Below are positions 17,594-26,864 of a stretch of 64,000 nucleotides of DNA, piece after piece. The stretch is taken from positions 19,777-83,776 of the forward strand of contig CAZLDG010000001.1 in NCBI GenBank assembly GCA_964558405.1. The letters are read 5' to 3'. The notes under the pieces are model-generated. The model was not told where the DNA came from. It saw nothing but the letters and a program-made list of their open reading frames with translations, and ran no database searches. Positions within the stretch are counted from its first letter, which is position 1. Every line of letters begins with the position of its first letter. Origin of the DNA: Thioglobus_B sp964558405. GTDB taxonomy: Bacteria > Pseudomonadota > Gammaproteobacteria > PS1 > Pseudothioglobaceae. The position numbers were made by a program, and so were the translations under genes.

Positions 17594-18559
17594 ATGAGCA
17601 TTGCTTTTACCCCTGGAGACCCGGCCGGAATTGGACTGGATTTGGCCATTATTTACGCACAAAAAAACCAGCGGGAAAATCTCTTAACATTTGCTGATCC
17701 GGAGCTGTTATTACAGCGTGCAAAAATCCTTAATTTACCACTGAAAATCATCGAATCTGAGGCGGTTAAAAATCCAGGTGAGATTTGCGTCTATCCGATT
17801 AAATCTGGCGCCCCTTCTCAGCCAGGAATCTTGGATAAAAACAACAGCGAATACGTCTTAAAAACCATCAAAACAGCGACCGAGTTTTGTCTAGATAAGA
17901 CAACACAAGCTTTGGTTACTGGACCCATTCACAAAGGCGTGATTAATGAAACTGGTATTGTTTTTAGCGGTCATACTGAATATCTTCAACAGCTCTCAAA
18001 GGTGGACAAAACCGTGATGATGCTAGCTACTAAGGGGCTTAACGTGGCTTTAGCAACCACACACATTCCTTTGTCTGAAGTGCCCGCGCACATCACCACC
18101 GCTAGTTTAACGCGTACACTTGAGATTATTCACAAAAGCTTTATAGCTCAAGGAATCGAGCAGCCTTGTATTAGTGTTTGTGGGTTAAACCCACATGCAG
18201 GCGAGGATGGCTATCTAGGTATGGAAGAAATTGAGATTATCAACCCACTGATTCAACAATTGAATCAAACTGGTTATCACTTAAAAGGCAGCGTACCAGC
18301 TGACACTGCCTTTACCCCAGATGCGCTAGAAGGTGTGGATTGTGTACTATCCATGTATCACGATCAAGGTTTGCCTGTGCTTAAAACCTTAGGCTTTAAA
18401 AAAGCAGTTAACATCACTTTAGGACTGCCATTTATTCGCACTTCGGTTGATCACGGCACTGCACTGAGTTTGGCAGGTACGGGAAATATTTCCCTAGGAA
18501 GTCTAGAGACTGCCTTATACTATGCCAATCAATTTATTCAGCGCAAAATCCATGCATAA
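17594..18559 (+). CDS. pdxA: 4-hydroxythreonine-4-phosphate dehydrogenase PdxA
   Basis: PdxA oxidises 4-phosphohydroxy-L-threonine in the DXP-dependent pyridoxal phosphate pathway. The 321-residue protein has the conserved metal-binding histidines His157 (THIPL), His201 (NPHAGEDG) and His256 (SMYHDQG). It leads the pdxA-rsmA-apaG-apaH run. In enteric bacteria this run follows lptD-surA directly; here lptD-surA lies about 12 kb upstream. Its stop overlaps rsmA by eight bases. Confidence 0.96.
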   Translation: MSIAFTPGDPAGIGLDLAIIYAQKNQRENLLTFADPELLLQRAKILNLPLKIIESEAVKNPGEICVYPIKSGAPSQPGILDKNNSEYVLKTIKTATEFCLDKTTQALVTGPIHKGVINETGIVFSGHTEYLQQLSKVDKTVMMLATKGLNVALATTHIPLSEVPAHITTASLTRTLEIIHKSFIAQGIEQPCISVCGLNPHAGEDGYLGMEEIEIINPLIQQLNQTGYHLKGSVPADTAFTPDALEGVDCVLSMYHDQGLPVLKTLGFKKAVNITLGLPFIRTSVDHGTALSLAGTGNISLGSLETALYYANQFIQRKIHA

Positions 18560-19304
18560 GGCTCGAAAACGCTTTGGACAAAACTTCCTAACTGACACAC
18601 AAATTATCGATCGCATTGTGGCAACCATTGCCCCTAAGATGGATGACAATCTACTAGAAATTGGTCCAGGAAAAGGTGCGATGACCCTACCGCTATTAGA
18701 CAAGGTAGAACATTTAAACGTCATCGAGATTGATCGAGATTTGATTGCACTACTTAAAGCCTTTGGCAATGACAAATTAGTGATTCATCAAGGCGATGCA
18801 CTTAAGTTTGATATTGACCAATTGCCACAGCCCTTAAGAGTGGTGGGCAACCTACCTTATAACATCTCCTCGCCTATTTTGTTTCACCTACTTGAGCATA
18901 GAGAACACATCCAAGACATGACCTTTATGCTGCAAAAAGAAGTGGTAGAGCGTATGGTGGCTGCACCAGGTAGTAAGACTTACGGACGTCTTAGCGTGAT
19001 GATACAAGCGTTTTTTCATTGCGAATTAGTATTTATCGTACCGCCAGAATCCTTTGATCCAGCACCCAAGGTAGACTCTGCCATTGTTTATTTAAAGCCG
19101 CTGGCACAACCTATGGTTGAACAACTCGAGAGTTTTTCTAAGATTGTTAAGGCTGCCTTTGCACAACGCAGAAAAACCTTGAAAAACAATTTAAAATCCT
19201 ATTTAAACAACCAACAAACACAAATAGACCTCTCACAAAGAGCGGAGGCGCTAAGCGTGCAAGATTTTGTGGTCCTGGCCAATGATTATGAAAAATCCCA
19301 TTGA
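18552..19304 (+). CDS. rsmA: 16S rRNA (adenine1518-N6/adenine1519-N6)-dimethyltransferase
   Basis: RsmA (KsgA) dimethylates two adjacent adenines in helix 45 of 16S rRNA late in 30S assembly. From the ATG at 18552 the protein has 250 residues. RFGQNF opens the domain, LEIGPGKG is the SAM-binding motif and NLPYNIS the catalytic motif. An in-frame ATG at 18522 would add ten residues with no family similarity. It overlaps pdxA by 8 bp and apaG by 17 bp. Confidence 0.96.
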   Translation: MHKARKRFGQNFLTDTQIIDRIVATIAPKMDDNLLEIGPGKGAMTLPLLDKVEHLNVIEIDRDLIALLKAFGNDKLVIHQGDALKFDIDQLPQPLRVVGNLPYNISSPILFHLLEHREHIQDMTFMLQKEVVERMVAAPGSKTYGRLSVMIQAFFHCELVFIVPPESFDPAPKVDSAIVYLKPLAQPMVEQLESFSKIVKAAFAQRRKTLKNNLKSYLNNQQTQIDLSQRAEALSVQDFVVLANDYEKSH

Positions 19305-19659
19305 AATAAGCGTACAAACCACTTACTTGCAAGAGCAATCTGATACTGAGCGCCAGCAATTCGCGCACAGCTATACCATTAATATTACTAATCATTCAGA
19401 TATTGGCGCCCAACTATTAGCGCGTCACTGGCATATTCAAGATGAAATGGGTCATGTGGAGACGGTGATTGGCGAAGGTGTGGTCGGTCAACAGCCACAT
19501 ATCTCCCCTGGAGAGAGTTTTGAATACTCCTCGGGCGCAGTGATTAAAACCCCAACTGGCACCATGAAAGGCTCGTACTCTATGCTAGGGGATGATGGTT
19601 CTCGGTTTGAGGTGGAGATTCCAGAGTTTATTTTGAGTGAGCCCTATACACTACACTAA
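19288..19659 (+). CDS. apaG: ApaG (Co2+/Mg2+ efflux-associated) protein
   Basis: ApaG is a small fibronectin-III-like protein of uncertain biochemical role, almost always encoded beside apaH. From the ATG at 19288 the protein has 123 residues. The segments TTYLQEQSD near the N-terminus and GEGVVGQQPHISPGE in the middle are diagnostic. A TTG at 19267 and an ATG at 19282 are in frame but give atypical N-termini. The start lies within the end of rsmA; the stop overlaps apaH by one base (TAATG). Confidence 0.93.
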   Translation: MKNPIEISVQTTYLQEQSDTERQQFAHSYTINITNHSDIGAQLLARHWHIQDEMGHVETVIGEGVVGQQPHISPGESFEYSSGAVIKTPTGTMKGSYSMLGDDGSRFEVEIPEFILSEPYTLH

Positions 19660-20456
19660 TGGCAGATTATCTAATTGGTGATGTTCAAGGGTGTTTTGAT
19701 GCGCTCAAACGTCTGCTCAATAAGATTGATTTCTCCCAAGACAAAGATCGCCTGTTTTTCTTAGGCGATGTGATTAATCGAGGGCCTCAGTCACTACAAA
19801 CACTGCGTTTTATTCAGGCCAATACTGATAACGCCTCTATGGTACTAGGTAATCACGACTTTCATCTATTAGCCTGTGCTTTAGGCGGGAAATCACCCAA
19901 TAAAAAAGACAGTTTCATCGATATCTTAGATGCCAAAGACAAAAACTCGTTGATTGACTTTTTACTGCAACAACCCTTAGTGATTGAGCATCAAGGTGCT
20001 TTATTGGTACATGCCGGCATTCCACCAACTTGGGGCAAAAAGACCGCACTTGAGCAATCACAACAAGTACAGGTGCAATTGCAGCAGGAACAGGTATCTG
20101 AGTTTTTAGCGCTGATGTATGACAACTACCCCAACCAATGGTCTGATACCCATAACCAAGAGCAAGCTTGTCGTTACACGATTAACGCCTGTATGCGTAT
20201 GCGTTTTTGTACGCAAGACTCGGTACTAGAGTTTGGGCACAAAGGTAATTTTGATCAAGCGCCTGAAGGCTATCAGGCCTGGTTTATGCACCCCAATCGA
20301 GTACTGAGAGATGCTGATATCTTTTTTGGTCATTGGTCAACGCTAAGAGGTGTGGATGTTGCGCATATCTACCCAATGGATCATGGTTGTATTTGGGGTG
20401 GGGAACTCAGCGCTATTCGTCTAGAAGACAAACAAGTATTCTCTAGTCAATGCTAA
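19659..20456 (+). CDS. apaH: Symmetrical bis(5'-nucleosyl)-tetraphosphatase ApaH
   Basis: ApaH hydrolyses diadenosine tetraphosphate to two ADP, and also removes Np4 caps from RNA. The 265-residue protein is a calcineurin-type phosphoesterase with GDVQGCFDAL, GDVINRGPQS and GNHDFH. It is the last gene of pdxA-rsmA-apaG-apaH. Its 3' end overlaps the convergent dapF gene by 14 bases with no terminator. Confidence 0.96.
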   Translation: MADYLIGDVQGCFDALKRLLNKIDFSQDKDRLFFLGDVINRGPQSLQTLRFIQANTDNASMVLGNHDFHLLACALGGKSPNKKDSFIDILDAKDKNSLIDFLLQQPLVIEHQGALLVHAGIPPTWGKKTALEQSQQVQVQLQQEQVSEFLALMYDNYPNQWSDTHNQEQACRYTINACMRMRFCTQDSVLEFGHKGNFDQAPEGYQAWFMHPNRVLRDADIFFGHWSTLRGVDVAHIYPMDHGCIWGGELSAIRLEDKQVFSSQC

Positions 20457-21258
20457 CCTGACCCTCAAAAACAAACTCAGCAGGACCAGATAAAAACACA
20501 CTATCACCTACTTGGTACTCAATCCTAGCATCACCACCTCGCAGATGGGTGGTCACATGACTATCCAGCAAGCCTTGGTTAACACCAAATACCACGGCTG
20601 CACACGCTCCGCTACCACAAGCTAAGGTTTCGCCAGCACCGCGCTCATAAACGCGCAGCTTTACCTCGGATGAATTTAACACTTGCATAAAGCCGATATT
20701 GGCCTGATTAGGCAGTAGCTCACTTTGTTGAATACGCTGAGCAATTGGCTCAATCTCCATAGAATCAAGCTCATCCACCAGCAGTACACAATGTGGATTA
20801 CCCATCGATAGTACGCCCAGTGTATAGCCTTCAATTTCATATTGCTCACTTGGTGCCAACAGTAGTGGTACTTGCTCAGGATTAAACATAGGTATACCCA
20901 TATCAACACGCACACTCTGATCGTCATTCACCATCAAAGAGATAATTCCTGAGCGAGTTTCAACCACCACAGGGTTGCTATTGGTTAAGCCTTTGTCTTG
21001 CACAAAACGTGCAAAACAACGCGCGCCGTTACCGCACTGCTCCACCTCTGATCCATCAGCGTTAAAAATAACATAGCGAAAATCCACTTGAGGCGTATGG
21101 CTACGCTCCACCACCAGTAGTTGATCAAAACCCACGCCAAAATGACGATCAGCTAGACGCCTTACCTGTTCAGCAGAAAAAACAAGATTCTGCTTGGTGT
21201 TGTCAACCACCATAAAATCATTGCCCAAGCCGTGCATTTTTGTAAAATTAATTTGCAT
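20443..21258 (-). CDS. dapF: Diaminopimelate epimerase DapF
   Basis: DapF interconverts LL- and meso-diaminopimelate for lysine and peptidoglycan. From the ATG at 21258 the protein has 271 residues. The two catalytic cysteines are in EQCGNGAR and LACGSGAC. An in-frame GTG at 21276 would add six residues, but MQINFTKMHGLGND is the usual N-terminus. It is a single gene, divergent from the DUF971 gene and convergent with apaH. Confidence 0.96.
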   Translation of the reverse strand: MQINFTKMHGLGNDFMVVDNTKQNLVFSAEQVRRLADRHFGVGFDQLLVVERSHTPQVDFRYVIFNADGSEVEQCGNGARCFARFVQDKGLTNSNPVVVETRSGIISLMVNDDQSVRVDMGIPMFNPEQVPLLLAPSEQYEIEGYTLGVLSMGNPHCVLLVDELDSMEIEPIAQRIQQSELLPNQANIGFMQVLNSSEVKLRVYERGAGETLACGSGACAAVVFGVNQGLLDSHVTTHLRGGDARIEYQVGDSVFLSGPAEFVFEGQVSID

Positions 21259-21313
21259 GGTTAATATTTTATCCACTTATAAGTCTCAAGGTTAATGAAT
21301 AATGCGCTTCTGA

Positions 21314-21319
21314 TAAAAT
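21314..21319 (+). promoter_or_regulatory. Candidate -10 element (TAAAAT) for the DUF971-rseP-bamA run
   Basis: TAAAAT lies 30 nt before the ATG of the DUF971 gene, in the dapF/DUF971 divergent spacer. The -35 is not convincing. Confidence 0.35.
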
Positions 21320-21349
21320 AGAGATATTTGTATTTTTAATCAGCAAAGC

Positions 21350-21703
21350 ATGAAAACACCCAGCAACATTACCCTAAACAAGGATAAAAACCTATTAACC
21401 GTTACCTTTGACGGTGTTGACTACCCAATGAGCTCAGAATATCTTAGAGTTTACTCACCCTCAGCCGAGGTGGTTGGTCATGGCCCAGGTCAAGAAACCC
21501 TGCAAGTAGACAAAGAAAATGTCACTATTAAACGCATTCAGCCAACTGGCAACTATGCCATTGTTTTGTTCTTTAGCGATGAGCATGATAGCGGTATTTA
21601 CTCTTGGTCGCATCTACACAAATTGGCCACCGGTTACGAGCAGCTATGGCCAGCTTATTTGCAAAAACTTAAAGACGCAGGTCATACCCATTCGCAACAC
21701 TGA
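21350..21703 (+). CDS. DUF971 family protein
   Basis: The 117-residue soluble protein is a stand-alone DUF971 domain, the same fold as the N-terminal domain of gamma-butyrobetaine hydroxylase. LRVYSPSAEVVGHG and the C-terminal YSWSHLHKL are characteristic. The function of stand-alone members is unknown; homologues are linked to Fe-S or quinone-related loci in some genomes. Here it sits eight bases before rseP and leads the envelope-biogenesis run. Confidence 0.8.
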   Translation: MKTPSNITLNKDKNLLTVTFDGVDYPMSSEYLRVYSPSAEVVGHGPGQETLQVDKENVTIKRIQPTGNYAIVLFFSDEHDSGIYSWSHLHKLATGYEQLWPAYLQKLKDAGHTHSQH

Positions 21704-21711
21704 TTAGCCCT

Positions 21712-23049
21712 ATGGAGTTGCTAGTCTCAACAGCAGCTTTTATCGTCGCCATTGGTCTGCTGGTGACGGTGCACGAGTTTGGGCATTTTTGGGTGGCTAG
21801 GAAATCTGGTGTCAAGGTATTGCGCTTTTCGATTGGCTTTGGCAAGATTCTTAAATCCTACCAGCGAGGAGAAACCACTTACACGCTATGCGCGATTCCC
21901 TTAGGTGGTTTTGTCAAAATGCTGGACGAGACAGAAACAGAGGTTGACAAGTCTGAGCAACACCGCGCCTTTAATCGACAAAGCGTGTATACGCGCATTG
22001 CCATAGTTAGCGCTGGACCTTTGGCCAATTTCTTGTTGGCAATAGTGCTTTATAGCCTGGTTTTTGTTATTGGCACACAAGGTGTGAAACCTATTGTTGG
22101 CATGGTAGAACCTGAATCTATTGCCCAGCAATCTGGGCTGAATACTGGTGATCAATTACTCAGTCTTAATCAAGTGGAGGTTCGCAGTATTGGTGAATTT
22201 TCTAGTGCCTTTGTTGAATCACTGGACCGGCAACCCATGCATATTAAGGCGCGGTCCAACACCTCAGAGCTTAAAGACGTATATCTAGATATTGATGATA
22301 CTTATCTTAACAATCCTAATCAGCGGGTTGAGCAGTATTTAGGCTTTGCTTATCAATTACCTGAGTTAGCAGCTATTATTAATCAGGTGATGCCGGGCAC
22401 AGCCGCTGATCGAGCCGGGTTGCGCTCTATGGATGAAGTAATTGCCATCAATGGCCAACCTATTCACAATTGGGCTGAGTTTGTTGCGCTTATTAAGCCT
22501 AACGCTGGGAAAGTATTACAACTTAATATTCAAAGAGACGGGCAAGAGCTATCCTTGAGTCTCACACCTGAGTTGGTTGGGGGTCAGGCCAAGGTTGGTG
22601 TTAGTGTGTTTGTGCCGGAGAATCACTTGGACGGGCATTTGGTTAATATTCAGTACCATTGGTTAGAGGCACTACCACTAGCAGTCAACAAGGTTTATCA
22701 GCTTAGTCTGCTGAATCTAACCATGATTAAAAAGATGCTGCTGGGTAGTGCTTCGGTTGAGCAATTAAGTGGGCCTTTAAGCATTGCCAGTTTTGCCGGC
22801 AAAAGTGCACAAGTGGGACTGGTATCATTCTTATCATTCTTAGCGCTGATTAGTGTGGGTCTGGGTTTGATTAACCTATTACCAATTCCTCTGCTTGATG
22901 GTGGGCATTTGCTGTTTTATCTCATTGAAATTATCAAAGGCTCTAAAGTCAGCCAAAACACCCAGCAATTAGCATTTAAATTTGGCATTTTGGTTATTTT
23001 GTCATTAACCTTTGTCGCGCTGTATAATGATGTCTTGCGTTTGTTTTAA
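21712..23049 (+). CDS. rseP: RseP, site-2 intramembrane metalloprotease
   Basis: RseP cleaves anti-sigma factor RseA and remnant signal peptides within the inner membrane, releasing the envelope-stress sigma factor. The 445-residue protein has the zinc site HEFGH (21-25) in the first helix, two central PDZ domains, and the LLPIPLLDGGH motif near the C-terminus with the third zinc ligand. It lies directly before bamA, as in many proteobacteria, but cdsA, uppS and dxr do not precede it here. Confidence 0.96.
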   Translation: MELLVSTAAFIVAIGLLVTVHEFGHFWVARKSGVKVLRFSIGFGKILKSYQRGETTYTLCAIPLGGFVKMLDETETEVDKSEQHRAFNRQSVYTRIAIVSAGPLANFLLAIVLYSLVFVIGTQGVKPIVGMVEPESIAQQSGLNTGDQLLSLNQVEVRSIGEFSSAFVESLDRQPMHIKARSNTSELKDVYLDIDDTYLNNPNQRVEQYLGFAYQLPELAAIINQVMPGTAADRAGLRSMDEVIAINGQPIHNWAEFVALIKPNAGKVLQLNIQRDGQELSLSLTPELVGGQAKVGVSVFVPENHLDGHLVNIQYHWLEALPLAVNKVYQLSLLNLTMIKKMLLGSASVEQLSGPLSIASFAGKSAQVGLVSFLSFLALISVGLGLINLLPIPLLDGGHLLFYLIEIIKGSKVSQNTQQLAFKFGILVILSLTFVALYNDVLRLF

Positions 23050-23062
23050 TTCCACTAGACTT

Positions 23063-25351
23063 ATGAGAAAAACCATTACGAAAACCACGCTGATTTTCGC
23101 TCTATTATTACCACTTAGCACCCTAGCTAATACCATTAAAAGTATTGAAATTTTAGGTCTAAACGCCATCTCAAGAGGTACGGTTCTGAGTTATCTTCCG
23201 GTGGAAGTTGGTGACACTTACAACACCCAAATCTCCAATCAGATCATTAAATCTCTGCATCAAACCAGTTTCTTTAAAGATATTGAAGTCTCACAAGAAG
23301 GTGCGATTCTTAAGATTAAATTACAAGAAAATCCACACATCAAATACGTAGATGTACTAAATTATTCAGACGCGGTATTAGAGGAAGAAGCATTGGGTCG
23401 CGTACTAAAAGACAAAGGCCTATCCCAAGGTCAAATCTTTAATAAGCGTCAATTAGATAAGCTGATTGCACAACTTGAAGCTTCTTATATTTCCAAGGGT
23501 TATTACAACGCCAAGATTAGTCAAAAAATTGAAGTTGACGTACAAAACCGTATTGGTATTGAGCTCGATATTGATGAAGGCGAAGTAGCCAGAATTAGCG
23601 CTATGCGTATTAGTGGTGCTCAGGTTAAAGATAGTGATGATCTGCTAGATATGTTTGAGATTGGCGAAGCTGATTTTTTCCTGCTGAACTATTTCACTGA
23701 AAAAGATCACTTTTCCAAAGCGGCGTTGGATGCGGGTATCGAGGCGATTAAATCTGAATATATTGATGATGGCTATCTGGATATTAGTATTGAGAAAATT
23801 AAGACTGAGCTTTCTGATGATAAACAAAATATTACCATTGATATTGCGATCAGTGAAGGCGCTCAATACAAGGTCGGTAAGATTAACTTTACAGGAGATT
23901 TACTTAATCAATCTATTGAAGATCTGAATAGCAAACTTAGTATGAAAACTGGCGATGTATTTAAGCGTAAAGAAATTATCGATAGTATTCAAGCCATTAC
24001 CGATGTGTTTGCTGATCAGGGTTATGCCTTTGCCAAAATTGATCCAATTACCCGTGAAAATAAAGCCACGCATGAAATTGAGCTAAGTATCAATATTGAA
24101 CTGAATAAACGTGTTTATGTTAATCGCATTACCATTGTTGGCAATACGCGCACTCAAGATGAAGTCATTCGTCGTGAGATTGGCATTGTTGAAGGTGGGT
24201 TGTATTCCAATACCGAGCTAGATGAATCGATTAAGCGTATTAAGCGCCTAGGATTCTTCTCTGATGTGAAGATGGATGTTACTCGTCTAAAAAATTTTAA
24301 AGACAAGATCAACCTACACTTTAGCGTTGAAGAAACCAAAACTGGCACCTTCTCAATTGGCCTTTCTCACTCGAATAGTACCGGTGCGGCCTTTAATATG
24401 GGCATCAAAGAAAATAACTTCTTAGGCACGGGTAATACACTAAACGCTGCCTTCTCTAACTCTAGTGCGGTACAAGAAACCAGCTTTTATTTCTCTGACC
24501 CGTACTTTACTGAAGACAAGCATTCAATTAGCTATGGTATTTTCTCTAAGTCACTAGATGGTGCCGAATTGGATGTTGCCTCGTACAAAATTGATGAAAC
24601 CGGCCTTAATCTAGGCTACGGTATTCCAATCTCAGATGCTACTCGTATTGGTGCAGAGATGCGCGCTTCTTCTCGAGATATTACTTGTGGTACCACTTTT
24701 GCTGGCGCTGGTTATGAACAGGCCCAATGTGCCAGTAATGATAAAACCGAAGTAAAGCTTAACCTTAACTGGTCAAACAATACGCTTAATGATCACAATT
24801 ACCCAACCGAAGGTGCTAGAAATAGCCTCAGCTTTGATTTAGCACTGCCGATTGCTGATTTTCGTTATTATAAGACCGATGTTTCGCACAAAAGCTACCA
24901 CCCTATGGGTAGTGATCTAACTCTGGCACTTAAAGGCTCTCTGGGTTTGGCACAAGGCTACGGCGACAAAGACCTACCATTTTTTAAACGTTATTATGGT
25001 GGTGGCTCTTCTTCGGTACGCGGTTTTGATTTCAACTCTTTAGGCGCTACATACGCCAACGATAAAGCCAAAGGTGGTGAGCTTTCTATGCTAGCCAGTA
25101 CTGCAGTTATCTCACCGCTAAATTTTGTTAAAGATAGTGATAATATGCGTATCAGCGCTTTTATTGATGCTGGATCAGTTGAAGAAAAAGCCTCTAACTT
25201 AAGTTTTGATGAAATACGCATGTCAACCGGTGTGGCCTTTTCTTGGTTAACGCCAGTGGGTCCACTTGGTATTTATGCAGCCACTCCACTAATTAAAAAA
25301 TCTGGCGATCAAACCAAATCGGTTGAATTCACTCTAGGAACCAGCTTCTAG
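23063..25351 (+). CDS. bamA: BamA, outer-membrane protein assembly factor
   Basis: BamA is the core of the BAM complex that folds beta-barrels into the outer membrane. From the ATG at 23063 the protein has 762 residues: a signal peptide ending near TLAN, five POTRA domains (to about residue 420) and a 16-strand barrel with the loop-6 motif SVRGFDF. It ends in Phe, as outer-membrane barrels do. An in-frame ATG at 23012 lies inside rseP and would mask the signal peptide. Confidence 0.96.
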   Translation: MRKTITKTTLIFALLLPLSTLANTIKSIEILGLNAISRGTVLSYLPVEVGDTYNTQISNQIIKSLHQTSFFKDIEVSQEGAILKIKLQENPHIKYVDVLNYSDAVLEEEALGRVLKDKGLSQGQIFNKRQLDKLIAQLEASYISKGYYNAKISQKIEVDVQNRIGIELDIDEGEVARISAMRISGAQVKDSDDLLDMFEIGEADFFLLNYFTEKDHFSKAALDAGIEAIKSEYIDDGYLDISIEKIKTELSDDKQNITIDIAISEGAQYKVGKINFTGDLLNQSIEDLNSKLSMKTGDVFKRKEIIDSIQAITDVFADQGYAFAKIDPITRENKATHEIELSINIELNKRVYVNRITIVGNTRTQDEVIRREIGIVEGGLYSNTELDESIKRIKRLGFFSDVKMDVTRLKNFKDKINLHFSVEETKTGTFSIGLSHSNSTGAAFNMGIKENNFLGTGNTLNAAFSNSSAVQETSFYFSDPYFTEDKHSISYGIFSKSLDGAELDVASYKIDETGLNLGYGIPISDATRIGAEMRASSRDITCGTTFAGAGYEQAQCASNDKTEVKLNLNWSNNTLNDHNYPTEGARNSLSFDLALPIADFRYYKTDVSHKSYHPMGSDLTLALKGSLGLAQGYGDKDLPFFKRYYGGGSSSVRGFDFNSLGATYANDKAKGGELSMLASTAVISPLNFVKDSDNMRISAFIDAGSVEEKASNLSFDEIRMSTGVAFSWLTPVGPLGIYAATPLIKKSGDQTKSVEFTLGTSF

Positions 25352-25360
25352 GCTAAAATT

Positions 25361-25861
25361 ATGCTGCGCTTCATATCGTTTTTTTTGTTGCTAAGTGTTA
25401 ATAGCCTTTCTTTAGCTCAAGAGCTCAAAATTGGTTACCTTAATATCGATCACATCATTAGCAGCTCACCACAATTTATTCAAGCAAATCAATTGGTGAT
25501 TAAAGAGTTTCAGCCGCAAGAAAATCAACTTAAACAATTAGCTAGCGATATTCAGACTCAAGTGGTAGAGTTTAATCAAAATAAAGACACATTAGATAAA
25601 GGCGAACTTAATCAACAGCTTAAGAAGATTGCCCGCCTGGAAAAGGAGTTAAAAGCCAAAGCTGGACGCATTAAAAAAGCCTTGCAGCAGCGCAACACAT
25701 ACGAGCTGAAAAAAATCCAAGACTTAATCAATCAAGCCATTCAACAAATCGCGACTGACAAACAATACGATCTTATTCTTTATCAAGAAGTGGCTTATGC
25801 CAGCGACAAGGTTAATATCAGTTCACAAGTCAGTCAAAAGCTTAGGGAGATGTTTAAATAA
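25361..25861 (+). CDS. skp: Skp/OmpH family periplasmic chaperone
   Basis: Skp traps unfolded outer-membrane proteins in the periplasm and acts alongside SurA and BamA. The 166-residue protein has a signal peptide (about residues 1-19, ending SLAQ), a beta segment LKIGYLNIDHII and a long Lys/Gln-rich coiled coil (about 60-130). It lies nine bases after bamA and overlaps lpxD by one base (TAATG). Confidence 0.93.
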   Translation: MLRFISFFLLLSVNSLSLAQELKIGYLNIDHIISSSPQFIQANQLVIKEFQPQENQLKQLASDIQTQVVEFNQNKDTLDKGELNQQLKKIARLEKELKAKAGRIKKALQQRNTYELKKIQDLINQAIQQIATDKQYDLILYQEVAYASDKVNISSQVSQKLREMFK

Positions 25862-26859
25862 TGCCTAGCTTGAGTGAAATTGCTATACTACTTGATGCCA
25901 AGCTTGTTGGTGATGCATCCCTACAAGTCTCTGGTATTAATAGTCTTGGTTCGGCCAATAGCCAAGAGCTCAGTTATTTAAATGGTGAAAAACACCTATC
26001 AGCGCTAAAAAATACCCAAGCAGGTGTGGTTATTCTGCGTAAAGATCATCTAACACTTTGCCCTACCAATGCTCTAGTGACTGGTAACCCTTATCTGGCT
26101 TTTGCCAAAATATCACATCTGTTTGATATCCGGCCTAGTGCGCTAGATGGTATTAGTTCAAGTGCAAACATCGCCAATGCAAAAATTGGCAGTAATGTTG
26201 CCATTGGTGAGCATGTTGTACTGGGTAATAATTGCATTATTGGCGCTAACACTACCATTGGTGATAACACCACCATTGGTGATGATACGCTCATTCATAG
26301 CAACGTCTGCATCATGCACAATGTCACCATTGGCAACGAAGTGGAAATCCACCCAGGTGCAGTCATTGGTGCTGATGGCTTTGGCAATGCACGCGATCAA
26401 AAAGGCAAATGGCATAAAATCGCCCATCTAGGCAGTGTAATTATTGGCAATCAAGTCAGTATTGGCGCCAATACTACCATTGATCGTGGCACGCTTGAGA
26501 ATACCGAAATTGACAATGGAGTGCGTATTGATAATCTGGTGCACATTGCTCATAATGTTAGCATTGGCGAGGATTCGGCCATTGCCGCTTGTACGGGTAT
26601 TGCTGGCTCAACCACCCTAGGTAAGCGCTGCATGATTGGCGGCATGGTTGGTATTGTTGGTCATCTTAAGATTTGTGATGATGTGGTTGTCAATGCCACC
26701 AGTACGGTTGACAAAGACATTAACAAACCTGGTGTTTATACCGGGATTTTTCCACTAATGTCGCACAAGAGATGGCAGAATATCGGAATTTGGTTAACAA
26801 AACTTGATAAAATCGTTAAACATCTCAATATTAAGCTCAAAAATTTAAAGGAAAACTAA
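25861..26859 (+). CDS. lpxD: UDP-3-O-acylglucosamine N-acyltransferase LpxD
   Basis: LpxD adds the second hydroxyacyl chain in lipid A synthesis, using acyl-ACP. The 332-residue protein has an N-terminal uridine-binding domain (1-100), then a left-handed beta-helix of hexapeptide repeats. The repeats are visible in DNA as near-identical ACC-ATT-GGT-GAT units around 26250-26290. The probable catalytic His is in DNLVHIAHN. It is coupled to skp, and fabZ follows five bases later. Confidence 0.96.
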   Translation: MPSLSEIAILLDAKLVGDASLQVSGINSLGSANSQELSYLNGEKHLSALKNTQAGVVILRKDHLTLCPTNALVTGNPYLAFAKISHLFDIRPSALDGISSSANIANAKIGSNVAIGEHVVLGNNCIIGANTTIGDNTTIGDDTLIHSNVCIMHNVTIGNEVEIHPGAVIGADGFGNARDQKGKWHKIAHLGSVIIGNQVSIGANTTIDRGTLENTEIDNGVRIDNLVHIAHNVSIGEDSAIAACTGIAGSTTLGKRCMIGGMVGIVGHLKICDDVVVNATSTVDKDINKPGVYTGIFPLMSHKRWQNIGIWLTKLDKIVKHLNIKLKNLKEN

Positions 26860-26864
26860 GCATT

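Noticed and set aside
26160..26560. Short tandem DNA repeats around 26.2-26.5 kb
   Set aside because: They are the coding form of the hexapeptide repeats of LpxD, not an independent repeat element; the same holds for lpxA at 27.34-27.8 kb.
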